A DNA stretch of 64,000 nucleotides from Halorussus salilacus (GTDB lineage Archaea > Halobacteriota > Halobacteria > Halobacteriales > Haladaptataceae), in NCBI RefSeq assembly GCF_024138125.1, contig NZ_CP099993.1, positions 2,046,001 through 2,110,000 of the forward strand, in the 5' to 3' direction. The notes below the pieces were generated by a model. The model was not told the origin of the DNA. It did no database searches and saw only the letters and a list, made by a program, of their open reading frames with translations. Position numbers and translations under genes: made by a program. Of this stretch, positions 25,553 to 35,118 are shown one piece after another (positions within the stretch are counted from its first letter, which is position 1; every line of letters starts with the position of its first letter).

Positions 25553-27336
25553 CCGACGCCCCCGAACTCCACCCCGACGACGACCCGTACGTCCTTCAGG
25601 GACCCCAGCCCCACCCGTTCTGGGCCGAGTCGGTCGCCGAGAGGATTCTGGACCGCGACCCCGACGACCCCATCGTCATCAAGGGCGGCATCTCGCCCTC
25701 CGGGGTCCCGCACCTCGGCAACATGAACGAGATCGTCCGGGGCTACTTCGTCGCCGAGGCCCTGCGCGACCGGGGCCGGGAGGTCCGGCAGGTGTTCACC
25801 GCCGACGACCGCGACCCCCTCCGAAAGCTCCCCCGGAAGCTGGCCGACCTCGACGGTAACGTCGTCGATTTGGGCGAGGTGAACGCCGGAGCCTTGGGCC
25901 GGAACCTCGGCAAGCCCTACACCGCGATTCCCGACCCCTTCGGATGCTGTGACTCGTACGGCGAGCACTTCTCGAACCTCATCGAGCGCAGCGCCGAGCT
26001 TCTGGGCATCCCGGTCGAGATGATCTCGAACACCGACCTCTACGAGTCGGGCGAACTGGAAGACGTTACTCACTACCTGCTCGAAAACCGCGAGACCGCC
26101 CGCGAGGTCCTCGCCGAATATCAGGACAAGGTCGACGAGGAGTACGTCCCCTTCAACCCCGTCTGCGAGGAGTGCGGTAAGATAACCGAGACCGTGACCG
26201 CGGTGAACCTCGGCGAGACCCCCGCGGAGACCACCGTCGAGTACGTCTGCACCGACATGGAGGCGGGCGACCGGACCATCGAGGGGTGCGGTCACGAGGG
26301 CAGCGCGACCCTCCGAGAGGGCAAGCTCCCGTGGCGCTTCGAGTGGCCCGCCCAGTGGCGCGTGCTCGGCGTCGACCACGAACCCTTCGGCAAGGACCAC
26401 GCCGAGGGGTCCTGGCCCAGCGGGAGCGACGTGGCCCGGAACGTGCTGGGCGACACGCCCCCGGTGCCGATGGCCTACGAGTGGTTCACCCTCGACGGCG
26501 AACCGTTCTCGTCGTCGTCGGGCCACGTCATCATGGTTCAGGACACACTGGAGATGCTCGAACCCGAGGTCGTCCGGTACTTCTTCACCAAGGACCCGAG
26601 CAAGGCCCGGGACTTCGACGTCTCGCACCTCGACCAGCTCGTCGACGAGTTCGACGGCTTCGAGCGCGTCTACTTCGGCGAACGCGAGGCCGACGAGACC
26701 GAGGCCGAAATCGCCGACGCCGCGTACCCGCCGGTCGTCCGGCCGACGGTGGCCGCGCGGTTCGACGAGGACGGCGACCCCGTCTCGGGGCCCGACCGCG
26801 AGAGCGTCGCCGTCACCGACGACATCCGGCGGGCGCAGGCGAACGAACTGGCGGACGGCCGGTTCGCCGACCGCATCCGGCTCCCCTACACCTTCGCGGC
26901 GGTACTGGGGATGACCGACGACCCCGACCTCCGCGAGGACATCGCGCGCAGGGAGGGCCACGTCGCAGAGGCCGACCCAGAGTGGGCGGTCGCGTACGCG
27001 CTCGACCGCGTCGAGCGCGCACAGGAGTGGGCGCGCAGGACCGACAACGCCTACAACTACGACTTGAAGCGGACCGAGATGCCCGACGTGGACCTCGACG
27101 CCGACACCGAGGCCGCGCTCGACGAGCTCGCCGACTTCGTGGCCGAGGGCCGCGGCCCCGAGGAGATTCAGGGCGAGATATACGAGACCGCAAAGCGCCA
27201 CGACATCGCTATCGGGGAGTTCTTCTCGGTGGGCTATCGGCTCTTTTTCGACGACGACGAGGGCCCGAAGCTCGGACCCTTCCTCGCCAGCCTCGACCGC
27301 GAGTTCGTCCTCGCGCGGCTCCGGCGCGAGGGGTAA
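25549..27336 (+). CDS. lysS: Lysyl-tRNA synthetase, class I
   Basis: 595 residues. Class I Rossmann motifs: a HIGH-like PHLGNMNE in GGISPSGVPHLGNMNE and a KMSKS-like FSSSSG near residue 322. A cysteine cluster in the insert (CEECGK, then CTDM and a later CGHEG) suggests a zinc-binding element. Class I LysRS is the archaeal form. It is co-transcribed with pyrH through a 4-base overlap. Confidence 0.96.
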   Translation: MTDAPELHPDDDPYVLQGPQPHPFWAESVAERILDRDPDDPIVIKGGISPSGVPHLGNMNEIVRGYFVAEALRDRGREVRQVFTADDRDPLRKLPRKLADLDGNVVDLGEVNAGALGRNLGKPYTAIPDPFGCCDSYGEHFSNLIERSAELLGIPVEMISNTDLYESGELEDVTHYLLENRETAREVLAEYQDKVDEEYVPFNPVCEECGKITETVTAVNLGETPAETTVEYVCTDMEAGDRTIEGCGHEGSATLREGKLPWRFEWPAQWRVLGVDHEPFGKDHAEGSWPSGSDVARNVLGDTPPVPMAYEWFTLDGEPFSSSSGHVIMVQDTLEMLEPEVVRYFFTKDPSKARDFDVSHLDQLVDEFDGFERVYFGEREADETEAEIADAAYPPVVRPTVAARFDEDGDPVSGPDRESVAVTDDIRRAQANELADGRFADRIRLPYTFAAVLGMTDDPDLREDIARREGHVAEADPEWAVAYALDRVERAQEWARRTDNAYNYDLKRTEMPDVDLDADTEAALDELADFVAEGRGPEEIQGEIYETAKRHDIAIGEFFSVGYRLFFDDDEGPKLGPFLASLDREFVLARLRREG

Positions 27337-27447
27337 TCGCTCACTACCTCGCGGAAACGACAGCATAACAAAGTATCTGACTCCCGTTAATCGGGGTGTG
27401 AAGTCGACCGACGAGCCGTCGTCGGCCCGACCGAACGGAGCGTTACT

Positions 27448-27777
27448 ATGGCCCTCATAGAACTCAACCTCGAGAAACCCGCGCTAAAGCGGGTCGAATC
27501 GGTTCCAGACGAATCGTCCGCCGAGACCGGCGAGATGACCGCCGATATCGGCACCGAGAAGACCACCGGTGAGAGCGAGACGACCGAGACGACCGAAGAG
27601 ACCGGCGACGAGTCCGACGAACAGCAGTCGGGCGGCGGCCGCGTCCGACGGTACGGTCGCCGGATGGCGATACTCGGCGGCACCGCGGCGGGCGTCGCCG
27701 CCGCGCGAAAGCTCCGCCAGCGCCGCAAGGGGTCCGAACAGCAGGAACTCGAAGAGGACTGGCAGACCGCCGAGTAG
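27448..27777 (+). CDS. Small acidic haloarchaeal protein, possibly membrane-associated
   Basis: 109 residues. A Thr/Glu-rich, probably disordered stretch (about 18-60) precedes a basic patch RVRRYGRRMA, a short hydrophobic helix ILGGTAAGVAAARK and a charged tail ending DWQTAE. The mix of GxxxG and basic residues resembles a short membrane anchor. I do not recognise the family. Gene reality is supported by codon bias and a clear ATG. Confidence 0.65.
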   Translation: MALIELNLEKPALKRVESVPDESSAETGEMTADIGTEKTTGESETTETTEETGDESDEQQSGGGRVRRYGRRMAILGGTAAGVAAARKLRQRRKGSEQQELEEDWQTAE

Positions 27778-27866
27778 CCGCCCGGATTCTCGCCGTCTTC
27801 CTTTTCGCCCTTCTTTCGCGGCGCGTTCCCAAACGCATTTGACCGCCGCGTCCCTTCTTTCGCGCG

Positions 27867-29675
27867 ATGAACGGTACGCTCGTGTGGGTACTCGTCGGGC
27901 TCGCGCTGTACTGGTTCGCGATGCTCGCGCTCGGTTCGCGAGGCCTGTTGCCCTCCTACATCGGGACGCAGGGTCCGATCACTACCATCCACACCACACG
28001 CGGACGGGAGTTCCTCGACTGGCTCGCGACCCCCAAGCGGTTCTGGCGCGCGTGGGGCAACTTCGGGCTCGGAATCGCGCTGGTCGTGATGTTCGGCACG
28101 TTCCTCCTGCTGGTGGTACAGGCGGTCCTCGTCGTCCAGAACCCGCCCGCCGCGTCCCCGGCGAACCAGCCGCGGAACGTCCTCGTGATTCCGGGGGTCA
28201 ACGACTTCCTCCCGCTGTCGGTCGCGCCAGAGATACTGTTCGGCCTGCTCGTCGGTCTCGTGGTCCACGAGGGCGGCCACGGCCTGATGTGCCGGGTCGA
28301 GGACATCGACATCCGCTCGATGGGGCTCGCGACGCTGGCGGTCCTCCCCATCGGCGCGTTCGTCGAACCCGACGAGGAGAGCCGTCGAAACGCCGACCGC
28401 GGGGGCCAGAGCCGGATGTTCGCGGCAGGGGTCACCAACAACTTCGCGGTGACCCTGCTCGCGTTCGTCCTGCTGTTCGGCCCGGTCGTCGGCTCCATCA
28501 GCGTCGCGTCGGGCGCAGCGGTCGGGGCCGTGTTGCCCGGGTCGGCCGCCGCGTCGGCCGACCTCGGCGCTGGCGACCGAATCGTCGCCGTCGACGGCGC
28601 GACCGTCGAGACCAACGACGACCTCCGGGAGGCCCTCTCGGCGAGCGACGAGCGGAGCGTGGAGGTGACGCTCGCGAACGGCGACACCCGCAACCTCGAA
28701 CGGTCGTTGCTGGTCAGCGACTTCCACCCCGACTCGCCGTTCGAATCGGCGCTCTCGGTCGACCCCGAGAACCCGACCACCGTCACGTCGGTCAACGGGA
28801 CCGCGGTCCACACCGAGGACGGCTTCGAGCAGGCGGTCGCCGACCGCACGGTCGCCACGCTCGAAACCGAGTCGGGCGAGACGGTCACCGGACCCATCGG
28901 TGCGCTGGCAACCGTACAGGAGGGCGGCCCGGGCGACGACGCCGGGATGCCCGCCGACGACGCGGTCGTCATCACGGCCATCGACGGCGAGCGGACGGCC
29001 GACACCGCCGCCCTGACCGCCGCGCTCGACGAGTACGAACCGGGCGAGACCGTGACGGTCGAGGCCTACGTCGACGGCGCTCGCGAGGAGTACTCGGTCG
29101 AACTCGGGACCGGGAACGACGGCGAGGCCATCGTCGGCATCCTGCCGATTCAGGGCACCAGCGGCGTGACGTTCAGTAGCGTCGGGGTCGACCTCTACCC
29201 CGCGGGCCAGTACCTCGGCCTGCTCGGCGGCGAGTTCGGCAACGTCATCCCCGGAGCCGTCTCCGGACCCATCGCGTCGTTCCTCTCGGGCGTGCTCGGG
29301 GTCCTCCTGCTCCCGTTCGCGAGCGTCACGCTGGGCACCGGGCACAACTTCGCCGGGTTCGTGGCGTGGAACAGCGGCTTCTTCGTCGCCGAGGGCGGCC
29401 CGCTGTCGTTCCTCGGGACCGGGGCGCTGTTCCTGCTCGCGAACCTCCTGTTCTGGACCGGGTGGATAAACCTCAACCTCGGCTTCTTCAACTGCATCCC
29501 GGCGTTCCCGCTCGACGGGGGCCACATCCTCCGGATGGGGACCGAGGCGGTCGTCTCGCGGCTCCCGACGAGTCAGGGGCGGCAGGTGACCACGATGGTC
29601 ACGACCACCGTCGGACTCGTGATGCTGGTCAGCCTGCTGTTGATGGTGTTCGGCCCGCAGTTGCTGGCCGGGTAG
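27867..29675 (+). CDS. Site-2 protease (M50) with internal PDZ-like domains
   Basis: 602 residues. First membrane helix at the N-terminus, zinc site VVHEGGHG near residue 137, then a periplasmic-side region with two PDZ-like modules (AADLGAGDRIVAVDGATV and AGMPADDAVVITAIDGE), and a late FPLDGGHILRMG carrying the third zinc ligand. Several helices close the C-terminus. This RseP-like layout is that of intramembrane proteases that cut regulators; the substrate is unknown. It is the second M50 protease in the window. Confidence 0.92.
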   Translation: MNGTLVWVLVGLALYWFAMLALGSRGLLPSYIGTQGPITTIHTTRGREFLDWLATPKRFWRAWGNFGLGIALVVMFGTFLLLVVQAVLVVQNPPAASPANQPRNVLVIPGVNDFLPLSVAPEILFGLLVGLVVHEGGHGLMCRVEDIDIRSMGLATLAVLPIGAFVEPDEESRRNADRGGQSRMFAAGVTNNFAVTLLAFVLLFGPVVGSISVASGAAVGAVLPGSAAASADLGAGDRIVAVDGATVETNDDLREALSASDERSVEVTLANGDTRNLERSLLVSDFHPDSPFESALSVDPENPTTVTSVNGTAVHTEDGFEQAVADRTVATLETESGETVTGPIGALATVQEGGPGDDAGMPADDAVVITAIDGERTADTAALTAALDEYEPGETVTVEAYVDGAREEYSVELGTGNDGEAIVGILPIQGTSGVTFSSVGVDLYPAGQYLGLLGGEFGNVIPGAVSGPIASFLSGVLGVLLLPFASVTLGTGHNFAGFVAWNSGFFVAEGGPLSFLGTGALFLLANLLFWTGWINLNLGFFNCIPAFPLDGGHILRMGTEAVVSRLPTSQGRQVTTMVTTTVGLVMLVSLLLMVFGPQLLAG

Positions 29676-29790
29676 GCCGCGTTCCCGGCGCTCCCAACGC
29701 TCGTTTCGCCGCTCATTCTCGTATCGTAGTCTCATCACTCGGGCCATCGCTTTACACGAGGCGTCATCACTCACACGAGGCGTCACCAGC

Positions 29791-29914
29791 CACCGGCGCG
29801 CGCGAGCAACGCGCGCGAGGGAGACGGCCGCGCGGAACCGCGCGGCCGTCGAGGTTGGGGAGGGGTGAGGCCTGCGGTCGCGGTGCGGTTCTCACTGGTG
29901 ACGGCAGTAGCTAG
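29791..29914 (-). repeat. Dispersed element, family 2, copy 2 (inverted)
   Basis: This sits in the 348-base gap after the PDZ site-2 protease (29676-30023). Read on the minus strand it runs from CTAGCTACTGCCGTCACC through CCGCACCGCGACCGCAGGCC and CCCCTCCCCAACCTCGAC to CTCCCTCGCGCGCGTTGCTC and CCGGTGG. The middle hairpin here is a 13-bp GACGGCCGCGCGG palindrome (loop AA), replacing the unrelated hairpins of copies 1 and 3. The rest of the gap holds nothing I can identify. Confidence 0.72.
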
Positions 29915-30023
29915 AGACGCGCCATCCGTGACTCCCGGGAGAGGCGACTCGGCACCCGCAATCTCAGCCCGAACCGCCCCGCCAGCACGACGCTCGACGG
30001 CAATCGCTCTCGACCGAAACCCG

Positions 30024-30551
30024 CTATTCGCCCTCGCCGTCGTCCAGTCCCATCCGCTCGTAGAACTCCTCGGGCGTGTCGGGAATCCGCTCGAACTCCT
30101 CGAAGTCGCGCTCGTGGTGGCGGATGAGCTGTTCGAGCATCCACGCGCTGAACTCCTCGTCGAACTGCCACTCCCCGGGTCGGCGCTCGACCTCGAAGCG
30201 GTCGTCGGTGGCGAACGCGACGAAGACGTGGTAGAATCCCAGAATCACGTCGGCGAACTCCCGGCCCTTCCCGCCGGTCTCCTCGCGCTTGTCTTCGAGT
30301 TCCTCGCGGCCCGCGTCGGTGAGCTCGAAGTACTTGCGGTCGGGTTCGTCGGCGCGCTCGATGCGCTCGGCCCATCCCTTCTCCTCGAACTTGTAGAGGA
30401 TGGGGTAGACCGACCCGTAGGAGGGCTCCCAGTGGCCGCCGCTGATGGACTTGATCTCCTTGAGTATCTCGTATCCGTACCGCGGTCTCTCGTCGAGGAG
30501 TTCGAGCACGAGGTACGAGATGAGGCCTTTCGGCGGGCCGCTTTTCCGCAT
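30024..30551 (-). CDS. PadR-family transcriptional regulator
   Basis: 175 residues from the ATG at 30551. The winged-helix domain (about 5-95) has YLVLELLDERPRYGYEILKE and GHWEPSYGSVYPILYKFEEK, the PadR hallmark; a C-terminal helical dimerisation part follows. It is divergent from pitA, and both promoters carry TCAAAAACC, so I infer it controls itself and pitA. Confidence 0.9.
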   Translation of the reverse strand: MRKSGPPKGLISYLVLELLDERPRYGYEILKEIKSISGGHWEPSYGSVYPILYKFEEKGWAERIERADEPDRKYFELTDAGREELEDKREETGGKGREFADVILGFYHVFVAFATDDRFEVERRPGEWQFDEEFSAWMLEQLIRHHERDFEEFERIPDTPEEFYERMGLDDGEGE

Positions 30552-30570
30552 TGCTGAAACGTTCCGACCC

Positions 30571-30706
30571 GGTTTTTGAAAGGCTTTCGGTCGGGGAAAC
30601 CGCCGCCTGCGCCTGTGACGCCCGGCGCGAGTGCCGACACCGCCGTCTACCGCCCCACTCGGCGAGGAGTTCGCCGAGGTGCGCGACCGCGACCGACTCA
30701 AAAACC
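30571..30706. promoter_or_regulatory. Divergent padR/pitA promoters sharing TCAAAAACC in opposite orientation
   Basis: GGTTTTTGA at 30571-30579 and TCAAAAACC at 30698-30706 are exact inverted copies. Each lies 20-38 nt before one start codon (padR 30551, pitA 30736), in the TATA/BRE region of its own promoter. A common operator or common basal element explains this. Confidence 0.5.
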
Positions 30707-30735
30707 TATTACCGCCGCGGGCCCGAGTTCCGTGC

Positions 30736-32265
30736 ATGACGAGAGAACCCCCGGCGACCAACGAGGGCTGGTACGCGCTGCACGATTTCCGGACCGTGGA
30801 TTGGGACGCGTGGCGGGCCGCGCCCGAGCGCGACCGCGAGGCCGCGCTCGCGGAGGGCGTCTCGTTCCTGCGCGACCGCGTGGACGTGACCGACGCCGAG
30901 GAGGGCTCCTCGGCGGTCTTCTCGATGCTGGGCCACGAGGCCGACCTGCTCGTGGTTCACTTCCGGCCGACGATGGCCGACCTCGACACCGCCGAGCGCG
31001 CGTTCGAGGACACCGCGTTCGCCGAGTACACCGAGCGCTCGGACTCGTACGTCTCGGTGACCGAGGTCGGCGGGTACACCAACGAGGAGATGACGAACGA
31101 CCCCGAGGACATCGAGGACACCGGCCTCGCGCGCTACGCCGAGAGCAAGCTCTACCCCCAGATTCCCGACAGCGAGTTCGTCTGCTTCTACCCGATGGAC
31201 AAGCGCCGCGCGGCGGGCGAGAACTGGTACGACCTGCCGTTCGACGAGCGCGCAGAGATGATGGACACCCACGGCGAGATCGGCAAGACCTACGCGGGGA
31301 AGGTCACGCAGGTCATCACCGGCTCCATCGGCTTCGACGACTACGAGTGGGGCGTCGACCTGTTCAGCAACGACCCGGTCCACATCAAGGACCTGCTGTA
31401 CGAACTCCGGTTCGACGAGAGCAGTTCGAAGTACGCCGAGTTCGGCCCGTTCTACTTCGGCCGCCAGTTCCCGCCCGAGGACCTCCCCGCGTTCATGGCG
31501 GGCGAGGCGGTCCCCGCCGAGGGCGGGGACGCCTCGCCCGAGGGCGGCCATCCCCACGGTGAGAGCGACGGCCATCCCCACGGCGAGGGCGACGGACACC
31601 CCCACGGCGAGAGCGACGGCCATCCCCACGGCGACGCCGAGAGCCACCACGGGCACGGCGACGAGTCGGGCGGAGACGACTCGGGGTCCATCCGGGGCGA
31701 ACTCCAGGACCTCGACATCTACGCGGGCAAGCCCCACGGCGAGGACGTGTACGCGATGGTGCTCTACTCGGAGGCCGACCCCGACGACCTGTTCGAGGAG
31801 GTCGACGGCCTGCGCAAGAACTTCGACCACTACGACACCCACGTCAAGACCGCGGTCTACGAGAATCCCCACGGCGGCCGCTCGGCGGTCGTGAGCATCT
31901 GGGAGACCCAGAGCGCCGCAGACACCGCGGGCGGGTTCCTCGCCGACCTGCCGGGCATCGTGGGCCGAGCGGGCGAAGAGAGCGGCTTCGGCACGATGGG
32001 GATGTTCTACACCGTCAAGCCCGACCACCGCGAGGACTTCGTCGAGAAGTTCGAGACGGTCGGCGGCGTGCTCGAAGACACCGAGGGCCACCTCGAAACC
32101 GACCTGCTGGCCAACCGTGAGGACGAAAACGACATGTTCATCGCCAGCCAGTGGGAGTCCCGCGAGGACGCGATGGGCTTCTTCCGGAGCGACGCCTTCT
32201 CGGACACCGTCGAGTGGGGCCGGGACGTGCTGGCCGACCGGCCGCGCCACGTCTTCCTGGCCTGA
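30736..32265 (+). CDS. pitA: PitA-type haem protein: chlorite-dismutase/coproheme-decarboxylase domain fused to ABM-like domains
   Basis: 509 residues from the ATG at 30736. Domain 1 (about 1-255) is a Cld-family barrel: FYPMDKRR (Tyr152) matches the coproheme decarboxylase site, and MDTHGEIGK (His179) with QVITGSIGFDDYEWGVDLF carries the haem-ligand histidine. A His-rich linker follows (about 271-310, repeats of GHPHGESD). The C-terminal part (about 330-509) holds dimeric alpha-beta barrel (ABM-like) modules. The fusion is a known haloarchaeal protein (PitA) linked to haem biology. A PadR gene is divergent. Confidence 0.93.
   Translation: MTREPPATNEGWYALHDFRTVDWDAWRAAPERDREAALAEGVSFLRDRVDVTDAEEGSSAVFSMLGHEADLLVVHFRPTMADLDTAERAFEDTAFAEYTERSDSYVSVTEVGGYTNEEMTNDPEDIEDTGLARYAESKLYPQIPDSEFVCFYPMDKRRAAGENWYDLPFDERAEMMDTHGEIGKTYAGKVTQVITGSIGFDDYEWGVDLFSNDPVHIKDLLYELRFDESSSKYAEFGPFYFGRQFPPEDLPAFMAGEAVPAEGGDASPEGGHPHGESDGHPHGEGDGHPHGESDGHPHGDAESHHGHGDESGGDDSGSIRGELQDLDIYAGKPHGEDVYAMVLYSEADPDDLFEEVDGLRKNFDHYDTHVKTAVYENPHGGRSAVVSIWETQSAADTAGGFLADLPGIVGRAGEESGFGTMGMFYTVKPDHREDFVEKFETVGGVLEDTEGHLETDLLANREDENDMFIASQWESREDAMGFFRSDAFSDTVEWGRDVLADRPRHVFLA
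31546..31641 (+). repeat. In-frame 24-bp tandem repeat encoding the PitA His-rich linker
   Basis: Four units at 31546, 31570, 31594 and 31618, each encoding GHPHG plus three or so acidic or small residues. The linker may bind metal or simply space the domains. A second array of 24-bp units, unrelated in sequence, follows 38 nt after the gene. Confidence 0.9.
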
Positions 32266-32303
32266 GAGCGGGGCCCAACTCCGCTCTCGGGCCGACCGGG
32301 CTG

Positions 32304-32427
32304 CACCCTCGACCCGAGTCCTCGCCACACCCTCGACCCGAGCCCTCGCCACACCCTCGACCCGAGCCCTCGCCACACCCTCGACCCCACCGCTCTCGCC
32401 GCGCGCTCGCGCCGCGAGCGCGCGGCG
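32304..32427. repeat. 24-bp tandem repeat and 15-bp hairpin downstream of pitA
   Basis: In the 313-base gap 32266-32578, units CACCCTCGACCCGAGCCCTC plus GCCA lie at 32304, 32328 and 32352, with a partial unit at 32376. A perfect 15-bp inverted repeat follows (arms 32397-32411 and 32413-32427). The remainder carries the promoter of the acyltransferase gene and a GGAGG about 10 nt before its ATG. Confidence 0.85.
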
Positions 32428-32578
32428 AAAGTGAAATAATCGACGACTGTCCCGACGCTTGCTCGCGGTTTCCGGACGAAACGAAGGGGTTCGGCCGGTA
32501 TCGACCCGTACCGCCGCAACCAAAACCCCCATCAAGACTCGATGACAACTATCGGGTAGTAGATTCGGAGGACCCCAC

Positions 32579-33475
32579 ATGACAAAACGACACGTACGCC
32601 TCCCCGACGAGATGGAGGACTCCCTCGAAGCGTTCATCGCCGAGGTAGACGACCGACTCGCTGGCGAAGAGGACATCTGCGGCGTGGTCGAGGAGGTGCT
32701 GGTGGACCTCCACGGCGACCGGGACGCCTACGACCGCTGGACCGACGGCGAGCGCGTCTCGCCCGCCGAGGAGGTCCGACTGCGGAGCTACGACCCCTGC
32801 AACGCCACGCTGGAGAGCGAGTACTACGCCGAGAAGGACGAAGAGCGGTTCCGGCGCTCGAAGCACCTCCAGTGGCTCTGGCGGCAGTTCGACGCCACCC
32901 CGATGGCCGACAACGTCGAGTTCGCGCTCCGGTTCCGCGCGATGCTCGCCGACCACCTGTTCGCCGAGTGCGGCGACGACTGCCGGTTCTTCAAGGGCAT
33001 CACGTTCACCTACGGCCACAACATCTCGGTCGGGGACAACGTCGTGGTCCACGACGACGTGCATCTGGACGACCGCGGCGAGCTGACCGTCGGCGACCGG
33101 GTCTCCATCTCCGACGACGCTCACGTCTACACCCACGACCACGACGTGGTCGACCAGACCGAGGTCACGAACTACCGCACCGTCATCGAGGACGACGCGC
33201 GCATCACCTACGATTCGATGATTCGCGCGGGCGTGAGGGTCGGCGAGAACGCCATCGTCGGCGCGAAGTCGGTGGTCCAGCGCGACGTGCCCGCCCACCA
33301 CATCGCGGTCGGCCAGCCCGCAAAGAGCGTCAAGGTCAAGCCCGGCTGGGAGGACGTCGCCGCGCCCCTCGACGCCGAGGGCGGCGACAAGGAGGACAGA
33401 CGGATCGAGTATGAGCTCCCCGAGGACCTCGAGGTCTTCGACGAGTTCCAGCGCGACCTGAACCCGCCGAACTGA
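32579..33475 (+). CDS. Left-handed beta-helix acyltransferase (maltose O-acetyltransferase-like)
   Basis: 298 residues. An N-terminal helical region (1-115) precedes a hexapeptide-repeat domain, seen in KGITFTYGHNISVGDNVVVH, ELTVGDRVSISDDAHVYTHD and GVRVGENAIVGAKSVVQRDV, ending with the usual IAVGQPAKSVKVKPGW. The His in YTHDHDV is placed like the catalytic histidine of acetyltransferases. A C-terminal charged extension (about 250-298) is extra. The acceptor is unknown; it is not in an obvious sugar cluster. Confidence 0.88.
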   Translation: MTKRHVRLPDEMEDSLEAFIAEVDDRLAGEEDICGVVEEVLVDLHGDRDAYDRWTDGERVSPAEEVRLRSYDPCNATLESEYYAEKDEERFRRSKHLQWLWRQFDATPMADNVEFALRFRAMLADHLFAECGDDCRFFKGITFTYGHNISVGDNVVVHDDVHLDDRGELTVGDRVSISDDAHVYTHDHDVVDQTEVTNYRTVIEDDARITYDSMIRAGVRVGENAIVGAKSVVQRDVPAHHIAVGQPAKSVKVKPGWEDVAAPLDAEGGDKEDRRIEYELPEDLEVFDEFQRDLNPPN

Positions 33476-33533
33476 CTCGGCTCGCGGGGTCCGACCATCG
33501 GACTTTTCTCTCGGCGCGTCGTCCGTCGGGTCC

Positions 33534-34637
33534 ATGCAGCGGCGCGCGTATCTGGGGGCGCTGGCCGCGGGGATGGCCGGGTTCGCGGGATGCAACGGGA
33601 GCGCGGGGGGACGGTCGGCGACCACCGGGGGGACCGAACCCGCGGCGGTCCGGTTCCGGACCGAGACCGTGACGATGGACCTCGAAATCCCGTGGGGGGC
33701 CGCCTTCGACCCCGACGGGGTCCTCCACCTCACGGAACGACCCGGCCGCGTCCGGCGGGTCGACCCCGACGACGGGTCCCGGGCGGAGGTCGCCGACTTC
33801 TCGGACGCCATCGCCCACCGCGGCGAGGGCGGCCTGCTCGGGCTCGCCTTCCACCCCGACGACCCGAGCCTCGCGTACACCTACGGGACGTACGAGACCG
33901 ACCACGGACTCGAAAACCGGGTGGTCCGCCACGACGCGGGCGACGACTTCGCGGTCGAGACGGTCGTCCTCGACGGGATTCCGGCCGGAACCGTCCACGA
34001 CGGCGGTCGAATCGCGTTCGGTCCCGAGGGGGCGCTCTACGTCGCGACCGGCGACGCGGGCGAGGGCCGACGCGCACAGGACCCCGACTCGCTCGCGGGG
34101 AAGGTGCTCCGGGTGACCCCCGACGGCGACCCCCACCCCGACAACCCCGAGGGCGGCGACCCCCGGGTGTTCACCACGGGCCACCGGAACCCTCAGGGGC
34201 TGGCGTGGCGCGACGGGACCCTCTTTTCGACCGAACACGGCCCGGACACCGACGACGAGGTGAACGTCCTCCGGGCCGGGAACGACTACGGCTGGCCGGA
34301 GGTGACGGGACCGAGCGACCGCGAGGCGTTCACCGACCCCGTCGCGTCGTACACGCCGACCGTCGCGCCCGCCAGCGCCGCCTTCTACGACGGTCCCATC
34401 GACGAGTGGCGCGGAGACCTCTTCTTCGGGACGCTCGCGGGTCGACACCTCCACCGCGCCCGCATCGACGGCGAGTCGGTAGTCGAGGACCAGCGCCTCC
34501 TCGACGACGAGTACGGTCGGCTTCGGACCGCCCTCGTCGGGCCGGACGACCACCTCTACGTCACGACCAGCAACCGGGACGGCAGGGGGATGCCAGCGCC
34601 CCAAGACGACCGCGTGCTCCGGGTCCTGCCCGCGTGA
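33534..34637 (+). CDS. Secreted lipoprotein, PQQ-type sugar dehydrogenase (beta-propeller)
   Basis: 367 residues. The N-terminus MQRRAYLGALAAGMAGFAGC has an arginine pair and a lipobox AGC, so Tat export with lipid anchoring is likely. The propeller has the soluble glucose dehydrogenase / sorbosone dehydrogenase blocks LHLTERPGRVRRV, GEGGLLGLAFHPD, GGRIAFGPEGALYVATGD, TGHRNPQGLAWRDG and TEHGPDTDDEVNVLRAG. It would oxidise sugars outside the cell and pass electrons to the chain. PQQ synthesis genes are not in the window. Confidence 0.93.
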   Translation: MQRRAYLGALAAGMAGFAGCNGSAGGRSATTGGTEPAAVRFRTETVTMDLEIPWGAAFDPDGVLHLTERPGRVRRVDPDDGSRAEVADFSDAIAHRGEGGLLGLAFHPDDPSLAYTYGTYETDHGLENRVVRHDAGDDFAVETVVLDGIPAGTVHDGGRIAFGPEGALYVATGDAGEGRRAQDPDSLAGKVLRVTPDGDPHPDNPEGGDPRVFTTGHRNPQGLAWRDGTLFSTEHGPDTDDEVNVLRAGNDYGWPEVTGPSDREAFTDPVASYTPTVAPASAAFYDGPIDEWRGDLFFGTLAGRHLHRARIDGESVVEDQRLLDDEYGRLRTALVGPDDHLYVTTSNRDGRGMPAPQDDRVLRVLPA

Positions 34638-34638
34638 C

Positions 34639-34665
34639 CCGACCGACGGCGACGCCGTCGGTCGG
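34639..34665. terminator. 12-bp perfect hairpin just after the sugar dehydrogenase stop
   Basis: Arms 34639-34650 and 34654-34665 with loop GAC, beginning 1 nt after the stop codon. Probable transcript end; no T-tract. Confidence 0.6.
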
Positions 34666-34719
34666 ACGCGTTCGAGCCCCGACCGAAAAGCAAAGTACCA
34701 TGATACCGTATACCATGAT

Positions 34720-34995
34720 ATGGACGTGTGGGGATGGATCGTCCTCTACGTCGTGTTGTTCTCCCTCCTTCAGCTGTTCATCTACCGGTACCTCCAGCGC
34801 GACGACGACAGCGCCACGCTGTTCCGCTCGACCCCGCCGAACGGCGACCCCGCGGCTGTCGAGGAGATTCGCGAGTTCGACGACCGGCCCCGGAACACGG
34901 ACCCCTCGGTCGTGGTCTGCCCGCGCTGTGGCACCGAGAACGAGACGGGGTTCACCTACTGTCGCAACTGCGTGAGTCCGATGACCGCTCGGTGA
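34720..34995 (+). CDS. Membrane-anchored zinc-ribbon protein
   Basis: 91 residues. One N-terminal membrane helix (VWGWIVLYVVLFSLLQLFIY) is followed by a polar linker and a C-terminal zinc ribbon CPRCGTENETGFTYCRNC. Proteins with this layout are common and unstudied in haloarchaea; a DUF7577-type name is possible but from memory. The TATA-like ATACCGTATACC lies close upstream. Confidence 0.82.
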   Translation: MDVWGWIVLYVVLFSLLQLFIYRYLQRDDDSATLFRSTPPNGDPAAVEEIREFDDRPRNTDPSVVVCPRCGTENETGFTYCRNCVSPMTAR

Positions 34996-35118
34996 GTTCC
35001 TCCGGACCCCTCCCCGCCTCGCGTCCGGCATTCCGCCCTGCGTCCGGCATTCCTCCCTGCGTCCGGGACCTCTCCTCGTCGGTCCGGGCGCTTCGCTCGC
35101 GCCCGCTCGGATTTCGTG

